NCBI RefSeq assembly: GCF_040645615.1
Contig: NZ_JBEYYO010000008.1
Span: 62,001 to 126,000 of the forward strand
DNA length: 64,000 nt
Direction of reading: 5' to 3'
Origin: Glycomyces sp040645615
GTDB lineage: Bacteria; Actinomycetota; Actinomycetes; Mycobacteriales; Micromonosporaceae
The notes under the pieces were generated by a model. It saw only the letters and a program-made list of their open reading frames with translations. It did not search any database and was not told the DNA's origin. Of this stretch, positions 34,708-43,466 are shown in pieces. How positions within the stretch are numbered: position 1 is the stretch's first letter; every line of letters starts with the position of its first letter. The translations under genes were made by a program, and so were the position numbers.

Positions 34708-35565
34708 TCAGCCTTTGAGTCCGGTGTGGGCGAGGCCTTCGACGAACTGGCGCTGGGCCACCACGAACACGATGAGCACCGGGAGGGCCGACATCGTGGC
34801 CGCCGAGAGCTGGACGTCCCACATGGGGCCGCCGTAGGCGTCGGTGAACTGGGTGAGCGCCTGCGGGAGCGTGAACTTCGCGGGGGTGGACAGGAACACC
34901 ACCGGTTCGAGGTACAGGTTCCAGGAGTGCAGGAACGAGAAGATCCCCACCGCGCCGAGGGCCGGGCGCGAGAGCGGCAGCGCGATCTTCCAGTACAGGC
35001 CGAACCGGCCCAGGCCGTCCATGCGCCCGGCCTCTTCGAGCTCGCCGGGCAGCGCGATGAAGAACTGCCGCATGATGAGCGTGGCCAGGACGCTGGGCGC
35101 GCCGAAGATCGGGACGAGGATCAAAGGCCAGTGCGTGTCGACCAGGCCGAGCCCGTTGAACATCTGGAACAGCGGCACGATGGTGACTTCGGAGGGGATG
35201 AGGAGCCCGGCGAGGACCACCAGGAACAGCAGGTTGTGCCCGGGGAAGCGGATGCGCGCGAACGCGTACCCCGCGAGGGAGGAGACCGCGAGCGTCCCGA
35301 AGGTCACCAGGGCCGCGATGTACATGCTGTTCCAGTACTGGGCCGCGAACGGCGCGAAGTCGAAGACCCGGCCGTAGGCGGCGAACGTCGCGTCGGTCGG
35401 CCACAGCGTGGGCGGGAACGCGAAGATCTCGTTCGCCGGCTTGAGACTGGAGGTGACCATCCACCAGGTCGGGAACACGAACGGGACGGCGAGCACGCAC
35501 ATGAGCCCGTAGAGGACGAGCTTGGCGCGGCGCGAGGGCGCGAACTTGACGCGTTCAGTCCTCAT
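34708..35565 (-). CDS. Sugar ABC transporter permease, MalG type (CUT1)
   Basis: 285 residues, six helices. The first is preceded by the basic tail APSRRAKLVLYG; the periplasmic start WWMVTSSLKPANEIFAFPP is the usual CUT1 MalG-type signature. The EAA loop is ELEEAGRMDGLGRFGLYWKIALPLSRPAL. It works with the MalF-type permease upstream, whose end it overlaps by 11 bp. No ATPase gene is in the operon, so it must borrow a shared MsiK-like ATPase, as is common for actinomycete CUT1 systems. Confidence 0.92.
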   Translation of the reverse strand: MRTERVKFAPSRRAKLVLYGLMCVLAVPFVFPTWWMVTSSLKPANEIFAFPPTLWPTDATFAAYGRVFDFAPFAAQYWNSMYIAALVTFGTLAVSSLAGYAFARIRFPGHNLLFLVVLAGLLIPSEVTIVPLFQMFNGLGLVDTHWPLILVPIFGAPSVLATLIMRQFFIALPGELEEAGRMDGLGRFGLYWKIALPLSRPALGAVGIFSFLHSWNLYLEPVVFLSTPAKFTLPQALTQFTDAYGGPMWDVQLSAATMSALPVLIVFVVAQRQFVEGLAHTGLKG

Positions 35566-36502
35566 GGACGACCCACTTTCTGCGCATCTGCCACTGGATC
35601 ACGGTGAGCACCAGGACGATCGCGAACAGCAGGACCGAGAGGGTCGCGCCGTACCCGAAGTCGTGGAACTGGAAGGCGTTCTGGTACAGGTAGTAGACGA
35701 GCACGGTGGTGGAGGTGCCGGGCCCGCCGCTGGTGAGCACGTCGATCTGCGCGAACACCTGGAGCGAGCCGACCACGGTGATGATCGAGGTGAGCAGGAT
35801 CGTGGGGCTGATCATCGGCATGGTGATGCGCCGGAACCGCGTCCAAGGGCCCGCGCCGTCGAGGGTGGAGGCCTCGTAGAGCTCCTTGGGGACCCCTTGG
35901 AGCGCGGCGAGGAACAGCACCATGTTCAGGCCCACGTTCTTGAGGACCTGCACCACGATGACGGCGAGCATCGCGGTGGTCTCGCCGCGCAGCCAGTTGG
36001 GGCCCTCGACGCCGATGCCTGAGAGCAGGCCGTTGATGCCGCCGTCGTCCTGGAGCAGGAAGCGCCACACGATGGTCCAGGCCACGAGCGTGACCGCGAC
36101 GGGCGAGAAGAAGATCGTGCGGAAGACGATCGAGCCGCGCAGCTTCTGGTTGAGCAGGATCGCCAGCGACAGCGCCAGGGTCAGGTTGAGGATCACGAGG
36201 CCGACGGAGAACGCGGCGGTCGCGCCGAGCACGCCGGGCAGGGCCGGGTCCTCGAGCAGGCGCTCGTAGTTGTCGGTGCCGGTGAACTGGAAGCCGCCGG
36301 CGAGGACGTTCCAGTCGTGGAAGCTGTACCAGACCATCAGGCCCAGCGGGAGCAGCACGAACAGTGCCGCGCCGAGCATCTGCGGGGTGATGAACAGGTA
36401 CCCGGCGAGGTGGTCGCGGCGGCGCGCGGTCCACCGGGCGGGCCGCGCCCGCCGGGATTCCTCCCGGCGGGGCGCGGCGGTGTCGGGGACGGGCTGCGTC
36501 AT
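35555..36502 (-). CDS. Sugar ABC transporter permease, MalF type (CUT1)
   Basis: 315 residues from ATG 36502, which overlaps the stop of the binding-protein gene. An arginine-rich cytoplasmic tail precedes the first helix (HLAGYLFITPQMLGAALFVLLP, about 31-52). The EAA loop is KELYEASTLDGAGPWTRFRRITMPMISP. The GGPGTSTTVLVYYLYQNAF segment is conserved in MalF-type carbohydrate permeases. It forms a heterodimeric channel with the next gene's product. Confidence 0.92.
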   Translation of the reverse strand: MTQPVPDTAAPRREESRRARPARWTARRRDHLAGYLFITPQMLGAALFVLLPLGLMVWYSFHDWNVLAGGFQFTGTDNYERLLEDPALPGVLGATAAFSVGLVILNLTLALSLAILLNQKLRGSIVFRTIFFSPVAVTLVAWTIVWRFLLQDDGGINGLLSGIGVEGPNWLRGETTAMLAVIVVQVLKNVGLNMVLFLAALQGVPKELYEASTLDGAGPWTRFRRITMPMISPTILLTSIITVVGSLQVFAQIDVLTSGGPGTSTTVLVYYLYQNAFQFHDFGYGATLSVLLFAIVLVLTVIQWQMRRKWVVHED

Positions 36503-37770
36503 TGGGCCAGCAGCGGGTCGATGGACACGCAGACCTCGGCGAGGACGGCGGCAATGTCGGCGCCGGGCGTCCACAGCGGGTCGAGCGCGGCGCGCACGGC
36601 CTGGTCGAGCTGGGCCTGGCCGGTGTGGCTGGGCTTGACGACCCCGGAGTCCATCCGGTCGATCACGGTGGCCTGGAGCTGCTCGGGGGTCAGCAGCGGG
36701 TTGGCTTGGCCGAGGACCTCGGCGGTGAGCTGGGACTGGCGCGGCGGCGGGAAGTACTGGGCGAGCTTCGCGGAGTTCTCCGGGCTGGTCATGTACGCGA
36801 GGAAGTCGGCGGCCTCCTCGGGGTGGGGCGCGACGGTGAGGACCCCGAGGCCGCCTTGGCCGATCACGGAGTACTCGCCGGTCGGCCCGGCCGGGAGCGG
36901 CACCAGGTCCCAGCCGAACGGTGCCTCGGCGAGGAGTCCGGCGCGGGAGATCTGGGTGACGGTCATGGCCGCCTCACCGGCGAAGAAGTCCGCGGTGGTG
37001 CCCGGTCCGGGCATGGCCTCGTGCTCGAACACGGCGTCGTGCATGAACGTGAGGGCGTCGATCATCTCGGGGTCGTCGAACCCGCAGTCGACCCCGTCGC
37101 CGCTCCAGGGGCTCGCGCCCCAACCGGTCCACAGGGTGGAGAGGTTGTCCCAGCCCGAATAGTCGAAGTCGCGGATGACGACCCCGTCCGAGCCGGTCTG
37201 GGCGTGCACGGCCGCACCGGCCTCGATCACGCGGTCCCAGGTCCACTCGCCGGAGGCCACGAGCTCGGCGGCGGTGGGCTGCCCGGCCTCGGCCATGAGG
37301 TCGTCGTTGACGAACATCGCGAACGGCGAGGTCGAGAACGGGTAGGCGTACAGCTCGTCGCCGTCGCGCCACAACTCGGTCGCGGCGGGCACGAGGTCGT
37401 CGTACTCGTAACCGTCGGTCCCCGAGAGCGTGTCGGTCAGCGGCACGAGGGCGCCGCTGGAGACGAAGTCGGGCGCCGAGTTCTCCAGGATCCACGCCAG
37501 GTCGGGGGCGTTGTTCCCGGCGATCTGGGTGGTGAGGGTGCTCGTGTAGCCCTCGAAGGGCAGCGGGTCGAACTCGATGGCCTCGACGCCGGGGTTGTCG
37601 GCGATGTAGGCGTCGGCGATCTCGTTCAGCATCGCCAAATGGTCCTCATTCGAAGACCAGGTGGTCATGCGCAGCGTGACCGGGCCGTCGTCGTCCCCGC
37701 CTCCGCAGGCGGCGAGCGCGAGCGGCGCGGCCGCCGCGGCGGCCAGCAGCAGTTTCGCTTGCTTTCTCAT
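36499..37770 (-). CDS. Sugar ABC transporter substrate-binding lipoprotein (CUT1)
   Basis: 423 residues from ATG 37770. The lipobox LALAAC (Cys about 22) follows a short signal, then a GGGDDDG spacer. The fold is that of family 1 extracellular solute-binding proteins (TLRMTTWSSNEDH; APDLAWILENSAPDFVSSGALVPL; the hinge-region PFSTSPFAMFVNDDLM). It binds an unidentified mono- or oligosaccharide at the outer face of the membrane. The linked flavoprotein and beta-propeller protein suggest a plant-derived glycoside. Confidence 0.92.
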   Translation of the reverse strand: MRKQAKLLLAAAAAAPLALAACGGGDDDGPVTLRMTTWSSNEDHLAMLNEIADAYIADNPGVEAIEFDPLPFEGYTSTLTTQIAGNNAPDLAWILENSAPDFVSSGALVPLTDTLSGTDGYEYDDLVPAATELWRDGDELYAYPFSTSPFAMFVNDDLMAEAGQPTAAELVASGEWTWDRVIEAGAAVHAQTGSDGVVIRDFDYSGWDNLSTLWTGWGASPWSGDGVDCGFDDPEMIDALTFMHDAVFEHEAMPGPGTTADFFAGEAAMTVTQISRAGLLAEAPFGWDLVPLPAGPTGEYSVIGQGGLGVLTVAPHPEEAADFLAYMTSPENSAKLAQYFPPPRQSQLTAEVLGQANPLLTPEQLQATVIDRMDSGVVKPSHTGQAQLDQAVRAALDPLWTPGADIAAVLAEVCVSIDPLLAQ

Positions 37771-37801
37771 AAGGGGTTCCTCATTTCTGTCGACGTCGTT
37801 G

Positions 37802-39406
37802 TCAGTAGGGGGCCACATCGGGCCAGTGCAGTTCGAAGCCCTGGGCCACCAGACGGTCCTGGAAGTCGGCGAGCAGGGCACCGTCGGCGGCCACCGCGCG
37901 CGGCGGCAGGCCGCGCTCGAAGCTGTAGGCCGCGAGGGCCCCGGCGGCCTCGCCGATGTTCCACTCGACCGGGTGCAGCCGGTAGCAGCCGTTGGTGATG
38001 TGCGTGGTGCCGAGGTTCTTCCCGGCGGGGAGCAGGTTCTCCGTCCGGACCGGCAGGAGTGCGCCGAGCGGGATCTCGAACGGTGAGGAGGCGACGTCGA
38101 TGTAGTTGTCGCCCCCGGTGGAGGGGTGGAGGTCGATGCGGTACATGCCGATGCCGACACTGTCGTGATAGGACACCGCGCCCTTGTCGCCGCGCACCGC
38201 CGCCGAGAGGTCCTGCTCGACGATCGTGTACTCGGCTTTGATGCGCCGCGACTCGCGGTGGTAGGGGGCCTGGGCGAGGCCGTCGGCCGAGCCGGTCACG
38301 TCGCCGCGCAGGCGCAGCCCGGGCCAGCCGGTGCCGCCGTCCAGGCGCGGGGCCTCGGTCTGGAGCCAGTACATGACGCTGCGGGAGAGCCCGCGGGCCT
38401 TCTCGACGTGCGCCTCGGCGTCGGGGTTGTCGATCACCGGAGCGAGGAAGTAGTCGATCATCGGCCAGTTCACGAGCGTGATGTCGCTGGCGTACGCGCC
38501 GGGCGTGAACGTGCGGCGGGCCGCGATGCGGCGGAACGTCCACAGGTTCATGTCGCCGCCGCCGCGCCTCTGGTCCCCCACGACCGCGAGCGGGTCGTCG
38601 TCGGGGTTGGGCTCGAAGATCCGGTCGGCCGGCTCCAGGGTGCGGGGGTTGGGCGCCCGCAGGCCCAGGAGCGGGCCGCCCCAGAAGTCGGTGGTGAAGG
38701 TGCGCCAGAAGTCGTAGTCGGCGGGCTTGTCGATCGTGTTGTCGCCCTCGACGTGGTCGACCGCGAAGCACACCGAGACGGCCTGCATGTTCTGCGGCTG
38801 GGCCACGTCGGGGGCGCTCGGCTCGTCGGTGTCCAGGCGCGACTCGAACCCGGTCACGTACTCGGTGCCCGTCAGCGGCAGCAGCTCGCCGGTCTCGGTC
38901 GCGTCCAGGACGTAGGGAGCGCTGACGGTCAGGCGCTCGCCCGAGTCGCGGTGGACCAGCGTCACGGCCTCGACGCGGTCGCCGTCGGTGTCGGCCGCGA
39001 CCGGCCGGTAGGGCTGGAGGAGGCGCAGGCGGCCCGAGCCGAGGTGGGGCGCGAGCATCGCTTCGAGCACGGCCACGGCCACGCGCGGCTCGGCGCACAG
39101 GCGGGAGACGTGCCCGCCGCCGGGGTTGAGGTCGGTCTTGGCGCGGGCGGCCTCGGTGAGCGGGTAGTGGCGGCGGTAGTAGTCGCGGATGCCTTCGCGC
39201 AGTGAGCGATAGGAGGCCGTGACGCCGAACTGCTCGACCCAGGACGACTCGTCGGGCGGGACGGCCTGGCTGGTGAGCTGGCCGCCGATCCAGTCGTACT
39301 CCTCGGTGAGGACCACGTCGCGCCCGGCTCGCAGCGCGGCCAGCGCGGCGGCCACGCCGCCGAGTCCGCCGCCCACCACGAGGATGTCGGTTCGCAGTTC
39401 TTTCAA
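37802..39406 (-). CDS. FAD-dependent oxidoreductase linked to sugar uptake
   Basis: 534 residues from a TTG at 39406 that overlaps the lacI stop (TTGA), with GGAAGGAA upstream; a longer start at 39451 would run into lacI. The dinucleotide site is DILVVGGGLGGVAAALAAL and the next conserved block EYDWIGGQLTSQ is typical of the FAD_oxidored (PF12831) group. The C-terminal AGKNLGTTHITNGCYRLHPVEWNIGEAAG closes the FAD site. Members often sit in carbohydrate operons and may oxidise a sugar hydroxyl. The exact substrate is unknown. Confidence 0.87.
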   Translation of the reverse strand: MKELRTDILVVGGGLGGVAAALAALRAGRDVVLTEEYDWIGGQLTSQAVPPDESSWVEQFGVTASYRSLREGIRDYYRRHYPLTEAARAKTDLNPGGGHVSRLCAEPRVAVAVLEAMLAPHLGSGRLRLLQPYRPVAADTDGDRVEAVTLVHRDSGERLTVSAPYVLDATETGELLPLTGTEYVTGFESRLDTDEPSAPDVAQPQNMQAVSVCFAVDHVEGDNTIDKPADYDFWRTFTTDFWGGPLLGLRAPNPRTLEPADRIFEPNPDDDPLAVVGDQRRGGGDMNLWTFRRIAARRTFTPGAYASDITLVNWPMIDYFLAPVIDNPDAEAHVEKARGLSRSVMYWLQTEAPRLDGGTGWPGLRLRGDVTGSADGLAQAPYHRESRRIKAEYTIVEQDLSAAVRGDKGAVSYHDSVGIGMYRIDLHPSTGGDNYIDVASSPFEIPLGALLPVRTENLLPAGKNLGTTHITNGCYRLHPVEWNIGEAAGALAAYSFERGLPPRAVAADGALLADFQDRLVAQGFELHWPDVAPY

Positions 39407-40422
39407 GGTCGGTTCCTTCCGGTGAGGGTGGTGCCGTCGTGCAGTTCGCACGGGAGCAGCCGCTGCGTGTCGGTCTCGGCGTCTTCGAGGAGCGCGCCGA
39501 ACACGTCGAGGGCCTGGCGGCCCATCTCGCGGCGGGGGATGGTGAACCCGGTGACGTCGAGGTCGAACGAGACCGGGCGGGTCGGGTCGCCGAGGGCGAC
39601 GAGGGACAGGTCCGAGGGGATGTCGAGGCCTTTCGCGCGGGCCCAGGCGGTGACGGCCGGGGCGTCGGCGGGCTCTTCGAGGAACAGGGCGGTGACGCCC
39701 TCGGCCACGGCCGCGTCGAGGGCGGCGGGGACGGCTTCGGGGAGGTGGCGGGCGTCGAGCCCGGCCGCGGCGGCGTTGAAGCCGCGGAGGCGGTCGGCGA
39801 AGGATTCGGGGCCCGCGCCGGAGCCGATGTAGGCGACGCCGGTGTGGCCGAGGGCGGCGGCGCGGCGGACCAGGGCGGCGGTGGCGGCCGGGTAGTCGGC
39901 GCCGACGTAGGGCACCGGTCCCCCGGCGTCGTCGCGGCGGCCGACCGAGACGAAGGGGATGCCTTCGGCGAGGAGGCGGGTGAGGTCGCCGCGGTCGAGG
40001 TCGCGGCCGAGGAGGACGCAGCCGTCGGCGAGGCGGATGCGGCTGCCTTCGGCGAAGATGCGGCGGCGTCCGTCCTGGACGGGGGCGCTGGTGAGCAGGA
40101 GCAGGTCGCAGCCGAGGCGTTCGGCGCTCTCTTCGATGCCGACCAGGAACGGGTGGTAGAAGTCCCTTGTGCCCGAGGGGAACACGGGCTCGTAGGTGAA
40201 GACGCCGACGATGCGGTTGTAGCGGTCGGCGAGGCGGCGGGCGACGGGGTCGGCGACGTAGCCGGTGGAGCGGATGGCGTCGAGGACCCTTTCGCGGGTC
40301 TCGGGTGCGATGCGCACTCCGGCGTCGAGGCGGTTGTTGAGCACCAGGGAGACGGTGGCCTGGCTGACGCCGCTGATGCGAGCGATGTCGCGCTGGGTCA
40401 CGCGGCGGCGAGTTCCGGACAC
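39403..40422 (-). CDS. LacI-family transcriptional regulator
   Basis: 339 residues from the GTG at 40422, with AAAGG upstream; the reading frame continues upstream across the operator palindrome and is not used. The helix-turn-helix is VTQRDIARISGVSQATVSLVLNN, followed by the hinge and a periplasmic-binding-protein-like sensor (VVGVFTY-type start, YHPFLVGIEES, AYIGSGAGPESFADRLRGF). It heads the sugar operon and overlaps the flavoprotein start, so regulator and transporter are cotranscribed. Two related palindromes at 40444-40460 and 40498-40537 are the likely targets. Confidence 0.92.
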   Translation of the reverse strand: MSGTRRRVTQRDIARISGVSQATVSLVLNNRLDAGVRIAPETRERVLDAIRSTGYVADPVARRLADRYNRIVGVFTYEPVFPSGTRDFYHPFLVGIEESAERLGCDLLLLTSAPVQDGRRRIFAEGSRIRLADGCVLLGRDLDRGDLTRLLAEGIPFVSVGRRDDAGGPVPYVGADYPAATAALVRRAAALGHTGVAYIGSGAGPESFADRLRGFNAAAAGLDARHLPEAVPAALDAAVAEGVTALFLEEPADAPAVTAWARAKGLDIPSDLSLVALGDPTRPVSFDLDVTGFTIPRREMGRQALDVFGALLEDAETDTQRLLPCELHDGTTLTGRNRP

Positions 40423-40443
40423 TGCGGGGCCTTTCTCGAGAAG

Positions 40444-40460
40444 CTGATAATGCGTATCAG
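40444..40460. promoter_or_regulatory. LacI-type operator candidate, site 1
   Basis: CTGATA-ATGCG-TATCAG lies 22 bp upstream of the lacI start. It shares the core GATAATNCGTAT with the larger palindrome at 40498-40537. Confidence 0.55.
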
Positions 40461-40497
40461 CGCTGGTGCGTGTGATCATATTGCACGCGGGTTTCCG

Positions 40498-40537
40498 GGC
40501 CGTCAAGATGATAATTCGTATTATCATCTTGACGGCC
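40498..40537. promoter_or_regulatory. 40-bp perfect palindrome between divergent genes (operator site 2)
   Basis: Arms of 18 bp (40498-40515 and 40520-40537) flank TCGT with no mismatch. The centre is GATGATAAT-TCGT-ATTATCATC, an AT-rich LacI-like operator in a GC-rich genome. It stands between the regulator/ABC operon and the divergent secreted protein gene and may control both. As RNA it would also form a strong hairpin. Confidence 0.65.
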
Positions 40538-40640
40538 GATCCCGCCGCTCCCAGACTCGTCCCCAAAGGCCCGTTTCGGCGCTTCTTCGCCGCCGCGCAC
40601 TGTGGCGCGGCGGCGGCCGTCGGGCCGGACTGGAGTGATC

Positions 40641-41606
40641 ATGGATTCCGATCGACCATCCGCCTTCGGCCGCCGCGGCCTGCTGCTGGGGGCCGCGGCC
40701 CTCGGGGCGACCGCGGCGCTGGGCGCGGCCCCGGCGAGCGCGGCCGTGCCGGGCTTCCCGACCTTCACGCGCCTGGGCGCGGCGATGGACAAGAGCACCC
40801 TCAGCTACGCGCCCGCGAGGCGGGAGATCATCTTCCCCTCGATCAGGCACGTGGCCGGGAGGGTCCAGAACCCCCTGGGCAACTGGTACATGTACTACGC
40901 GCCGCACGACGACCCGGGCGGGATCTGCCTGGCATACGCCGACTCGCTCTCCGGGCCCTGGAAGGAGTACTCGGCGAACCCGATCATCACGAGGGACCCG
41001 TACTCGGTGCCGCACGTCTCCAGCCCGCACGCGTACTGGAACGACGCCGACCGGCGGATGTACCTGTACTTCCACGGGGACAACCGGACCACGCGGGTCG
41101 CGACCTCCGCGGACGGGCGCAGCTTCGGGTTCGGCGACCCCGTCCTGCACACCTCGATGCTGCCGTCGAACGTCTCGGAGGCCTCGTACGCGCGAGTGTT
41201 CCCGCATCCTGCGCAGTCGGGCGTCTACGTCATGCTGTTCATGGGCAACCAGGCCGGGACCAGGAAGATCTTCATCGGCTGGTCGCATTCGCTGGCCTCG
41301 GGCTGGCAGTTCAAGCCCCAGCCCTTGATCTCCCCGGCCGCTGGCGAGGGTGGGCAGCTCTCGGGCGCGCACTACTGGTCGCGAAACGGCGGCGGGCACG
41401 TGGTCTACCACGGCGGGGACGGGCGGATGCACGTCGCGCGCGTGGGCACGAGCTTCGACCGGGAGGAGCACCTCGGGGTCCTGTACACCGAGCCGCAGGC
41501 GACGCGGGCGGCCGCGCCGAGCTTCGCGGAGGAGGGCGGGCGCCTCTACATGTTCTACGAGGCAGGAGCGCGCGGCAACACGAACATCGCCATCGCGAGG
41601 GCGTGA
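40641..41606 (+). CDS. Secreted beta-propeller protein, probable GH43/GH117-like glycosidase
   Basis: 321 residues from ATG 40641 with GGAG just upstream. The Tat signal is FGRRGLLLGAAALG, cut near ASA. The mature part repeats WYMYYAPHDD, RRMYLYFHGDN, GVYVMLFMGNQ, GHVVYHGGDG and LYMFYEAGARG, one per blade of a five-bladed propeller of the GH43/GH68/GH117 superfamily. I cannot assign the catalytic acids. Its divergence from the LacI-ABC operon across a shared palindrome suggests it processes the sugar that the operon imports. Confidence 0.75.
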   Translation: MDSDRPSAFGRRGLLLGAAALGATAALGAAPASAAVPGFPTFTRLGAAMDKSTLSYAPARREIIFPSIRHVAGRVQNPLGNWYMYYAPHDDPGGICLAYADSLSGPWKEYSANPIITRDPYSVPHVSSPHAYWNDADRRMYLYFHGDNRTTRVATSADGRSFGFGDPVLHTSMLPSNVSEASYARVFPHPAQSGVYVMLFMGNQAGTRKIFIGWSHSLASGWQFKPQPLISPAAGEGGQLSGAHYWSRNGGGHVVYHGGDGRMHVARVGTSFDREEHLGVLYTEPQATRAAAPSFAEEGGRLYMFYEAGARGNTNIAIARA

Positions 41607-41721
41607 TCATCCGATAGTGAGGAGATTCCGATCGCACCGAACGGCGTCGAACGGGCATGGATGAGGTCATTCGTTCCCGAGGCTGCGACGGCGGCGCGCT
41701 CGGAGGGGCTACCGTTCAAGG

Positions 41722-42177
41722 ATGAGTTACCGCTATCTCTCGCAGGACGACGCCGCGGCCTTCGTCGAATCCTCCCACCCCCAGGCGCAGCAGCTCCCGG
41801 CACTGTCGGAACTGCTGGAGAGCGACCTGATGTGGGACCCGGCGAGCCGCACGCTGGTCTTCCTGGTGGACACCTGGATCGAGGACATCGGCTACGGCCG
41901 CCGCCTGCACACCACGCCGGCGCGCAACGTCAACGCCGACAAGGACCTCGCGTTCGGGTTCTCCCGGGGCGCGAAGACCGCCGACCCGGCGCTGGTCGCC
42001 GCGGCGGCCGACGAGATCCTCGACCTGATCGCGGGGGGCGTGACCGCCGCCGACAACGCGTCGGCGGCGATCGCGGTCACCTCGATCCTGCACGGCGGGC
42101 TCGCCGAGTCCCCGTCCCGCAAGCCGATGTTCACGGCCCTGCGCGCTCAGTGGGAGCAGCGCACGGCCGCGGCGTAG
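41722..42177 (+). CDS. Hypothetical protein
   Basis: 151 residues, soluble and acidic. It begins SYRYLSQDDAAAFV, has a central IEDIGYGRRLHTTPARNVNADKDLAFGFSRG block and ends QWEQRTAAA. I do not recognise the family. TACCGT lies 6 bp before the ATG, and no Shine-Dalgarno sequence is at the proper distance, so a leaderless mRNA is possible. The 115 bp before it (41607-41721) hold nothing else I can identify. Confidence 0.7.
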   Translation: MSYRYLSQDDAAAFVESSHPQAQQLPALSELLESDLMWDPASRTLVFLVDTWIEDIGYGRRLHTTPARNVNADKDLAFGFSRGAKTADPALVAAAADEILDLIAGGVTAADNASAAIAVTSILHGGLAESPSRKPMFTALRAQWEQRTAAA

Positions 42178-42181
42178 GAGC

Positions 42182-42207
42182 GGCCCGCAGCGCGTGCGCT
42201 GCGGGCC
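42182..42207. terminator. Terminator between convergent genes
   Basis: A 12-bp perfect stem with a GT loop, followed on the plus strand by CCTTCGT, lies between stops at 42177 and 42216. Confidence 0.75.
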
Positions 42208-42215
42208 CTTCGTCA

Positions 42216-43409
42216 TCAGGCCCCGATGATCTCCTGGGCCTTGGTGATGAGCTGGCGCATCTCTTCCTGCCACGCGTAGGTCTCGGTCTCGATCGCGGCG
42301 TACTGGTCGGCGAGGATCGTCTCGTACGCGGTGTCCGCGGTCTCGCGGTAGCCGGTGTCGTCGGCGCACGCGGCGAAAGCGACGGCCATGTCGATCTCGT
42401 AGGCGCGTTGACCCTCGTAGTCGGTAGGGGCGTCGCCCGGCAGGTCCGGCACCGGCGGGGTGGTGTCGGCCGGGCGCGGCCCGTCGCCCAACCACTCCTC
42501 TTCATAGATCTCGCCGGTGTAGAGCAGCGACGAGTAGTCGCTCATCGCGAGCCTCCCGTCCTCGCCGAACACCCAGCCGGGGTGGCCGCCCTCGGCGAGG
42601 CAGGACAGGAACGGCTCTTGAGCCTCCGCGGTGTCGGCGGCGTACCGTTCGGTGACCGCGTCGAGGTCGATGCTCGGGGCCGTGAGCTCCCATTGCCAGG
42701 TCATGGAGCCGCTTTCGGGGTCGATCTCGACCTGGCGGAGGTCGCCGTAGAGCGACTCGATCATCTCCAGCAGGCAGCCGCCGGGCTTGGGCCCGGTCTG
42801 GGTCCCGCCTTCGAACTCGAGTTCGCCGTCTTCTGCGGAACCGCCCGACGCTTCACCGGTCCCTTCGAGGTCCGCGACCATCTCCTCGCCGTGGTAGGCG
42901 ACGGCCCAGGCTCGGCGGTCGGCGTCGGGCTGGGATTCGAACGCGTCGTTGTCGAAGACCGGTTCGTCGTCCCAGGGGAAGTCGAACGCCTCTTCGTAGT
43001 ACGCCTGCGCCTCGTCGGACTCCGAGTCCTGCTCGGCCCACCAGCCGAAGCCCCACTCGGCGGCCGCGTCGGCCTCGGGGAGGAACTCGGACGTGGGGTA
43101 ATGGTCGACCAGGCTCTCGACCTCGTAGAGGTTGTTCTGGCCCACATACCGCTGGTCGTGGATCGTGAAGCCCTGGGCCTCAAGGCATTCGGTGATGATG
43201 CGGTACTCGGCGGCGGTGAGCTCCTGTTCGAGCCGCAGGCCCTCGTTGACCATCTCGACGAGCTGGGAGGGGTCGACGGTCCCGCCCTCGGCGGCGGTCT
43301 GCGTGTTCGGATCGCTCGACTCGGTGCAGGCCGTGGTCGCGAGGGCCGCGGCGGCGATGAGGCTCAGGGCCGCGGCGCGGGGGCGCCGGTGCCGGTGTGG
43401 TTGATGCAT
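42216..43409 (-). CDS. Hypothetical lipoprotein
   Basis: 397 residues. The signal peptide ends in the lipobox LATTAC (Cys about 28). The mature protein is acidic and Trp/Tyr-rich with four further cysteines (ITECLEAQGF, GGCLLEM, LSCLAEGG, AACADDTGY), probably two disulfides. It has repeated E-x-CLxxQGF-like and CADDTGY-like motifs seen in many actinomycete surface lipoproteins of unknown role. It is monocistronic and ends at a terminator. No function can be given. Confidence 0.8.
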   Translation of the reverse strand: MHQPHRHRRPRAAALSLIAAAALATTACTESSDPNTQTAAEGGTVDPSQLVEMVNEGLRLEQELTAAEYRIITECLEAQGFTIHDQRYVGQNNLYEVESLVDHYPTSEFLPEADAAAEWGFGWWAEQDSESDEAQAYYEEAFDFPWDDEPVFDNDAFESQPDADRRAWAVAYHGEEMVADLEGTGEASGGSAEDGELEFEGGTQTGPKPGGCLLEMIESLYGDLRQVEIDPESGSMTWQWELTAPSIDLDAVTERYAADTAEAQEPFLSCLAEGGHPGWVFGEDGRLAMSDYSSLLYTGEIYEEEWLGDGPRPADTTPPVPDLPGDAPTDYEGQRAYEIDMAVAFAACADDTGYRETADTAYETILADQYAAIETETYAWQEEMRQLITKAQEIIGA

Positions 43410-43466
43410 GAGCTGGATACGCCACAGAGGAGCGAAAAGGTTGCTTTGTGACGCTTGGTGACCCGG

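Noticed and set aside
39407..39451. Longer start for the FAD oxidoreductase
   Set aside because: It would place codons inside lacI before a TTG that has a good GGAAGGAA site and a TTGA coupling.
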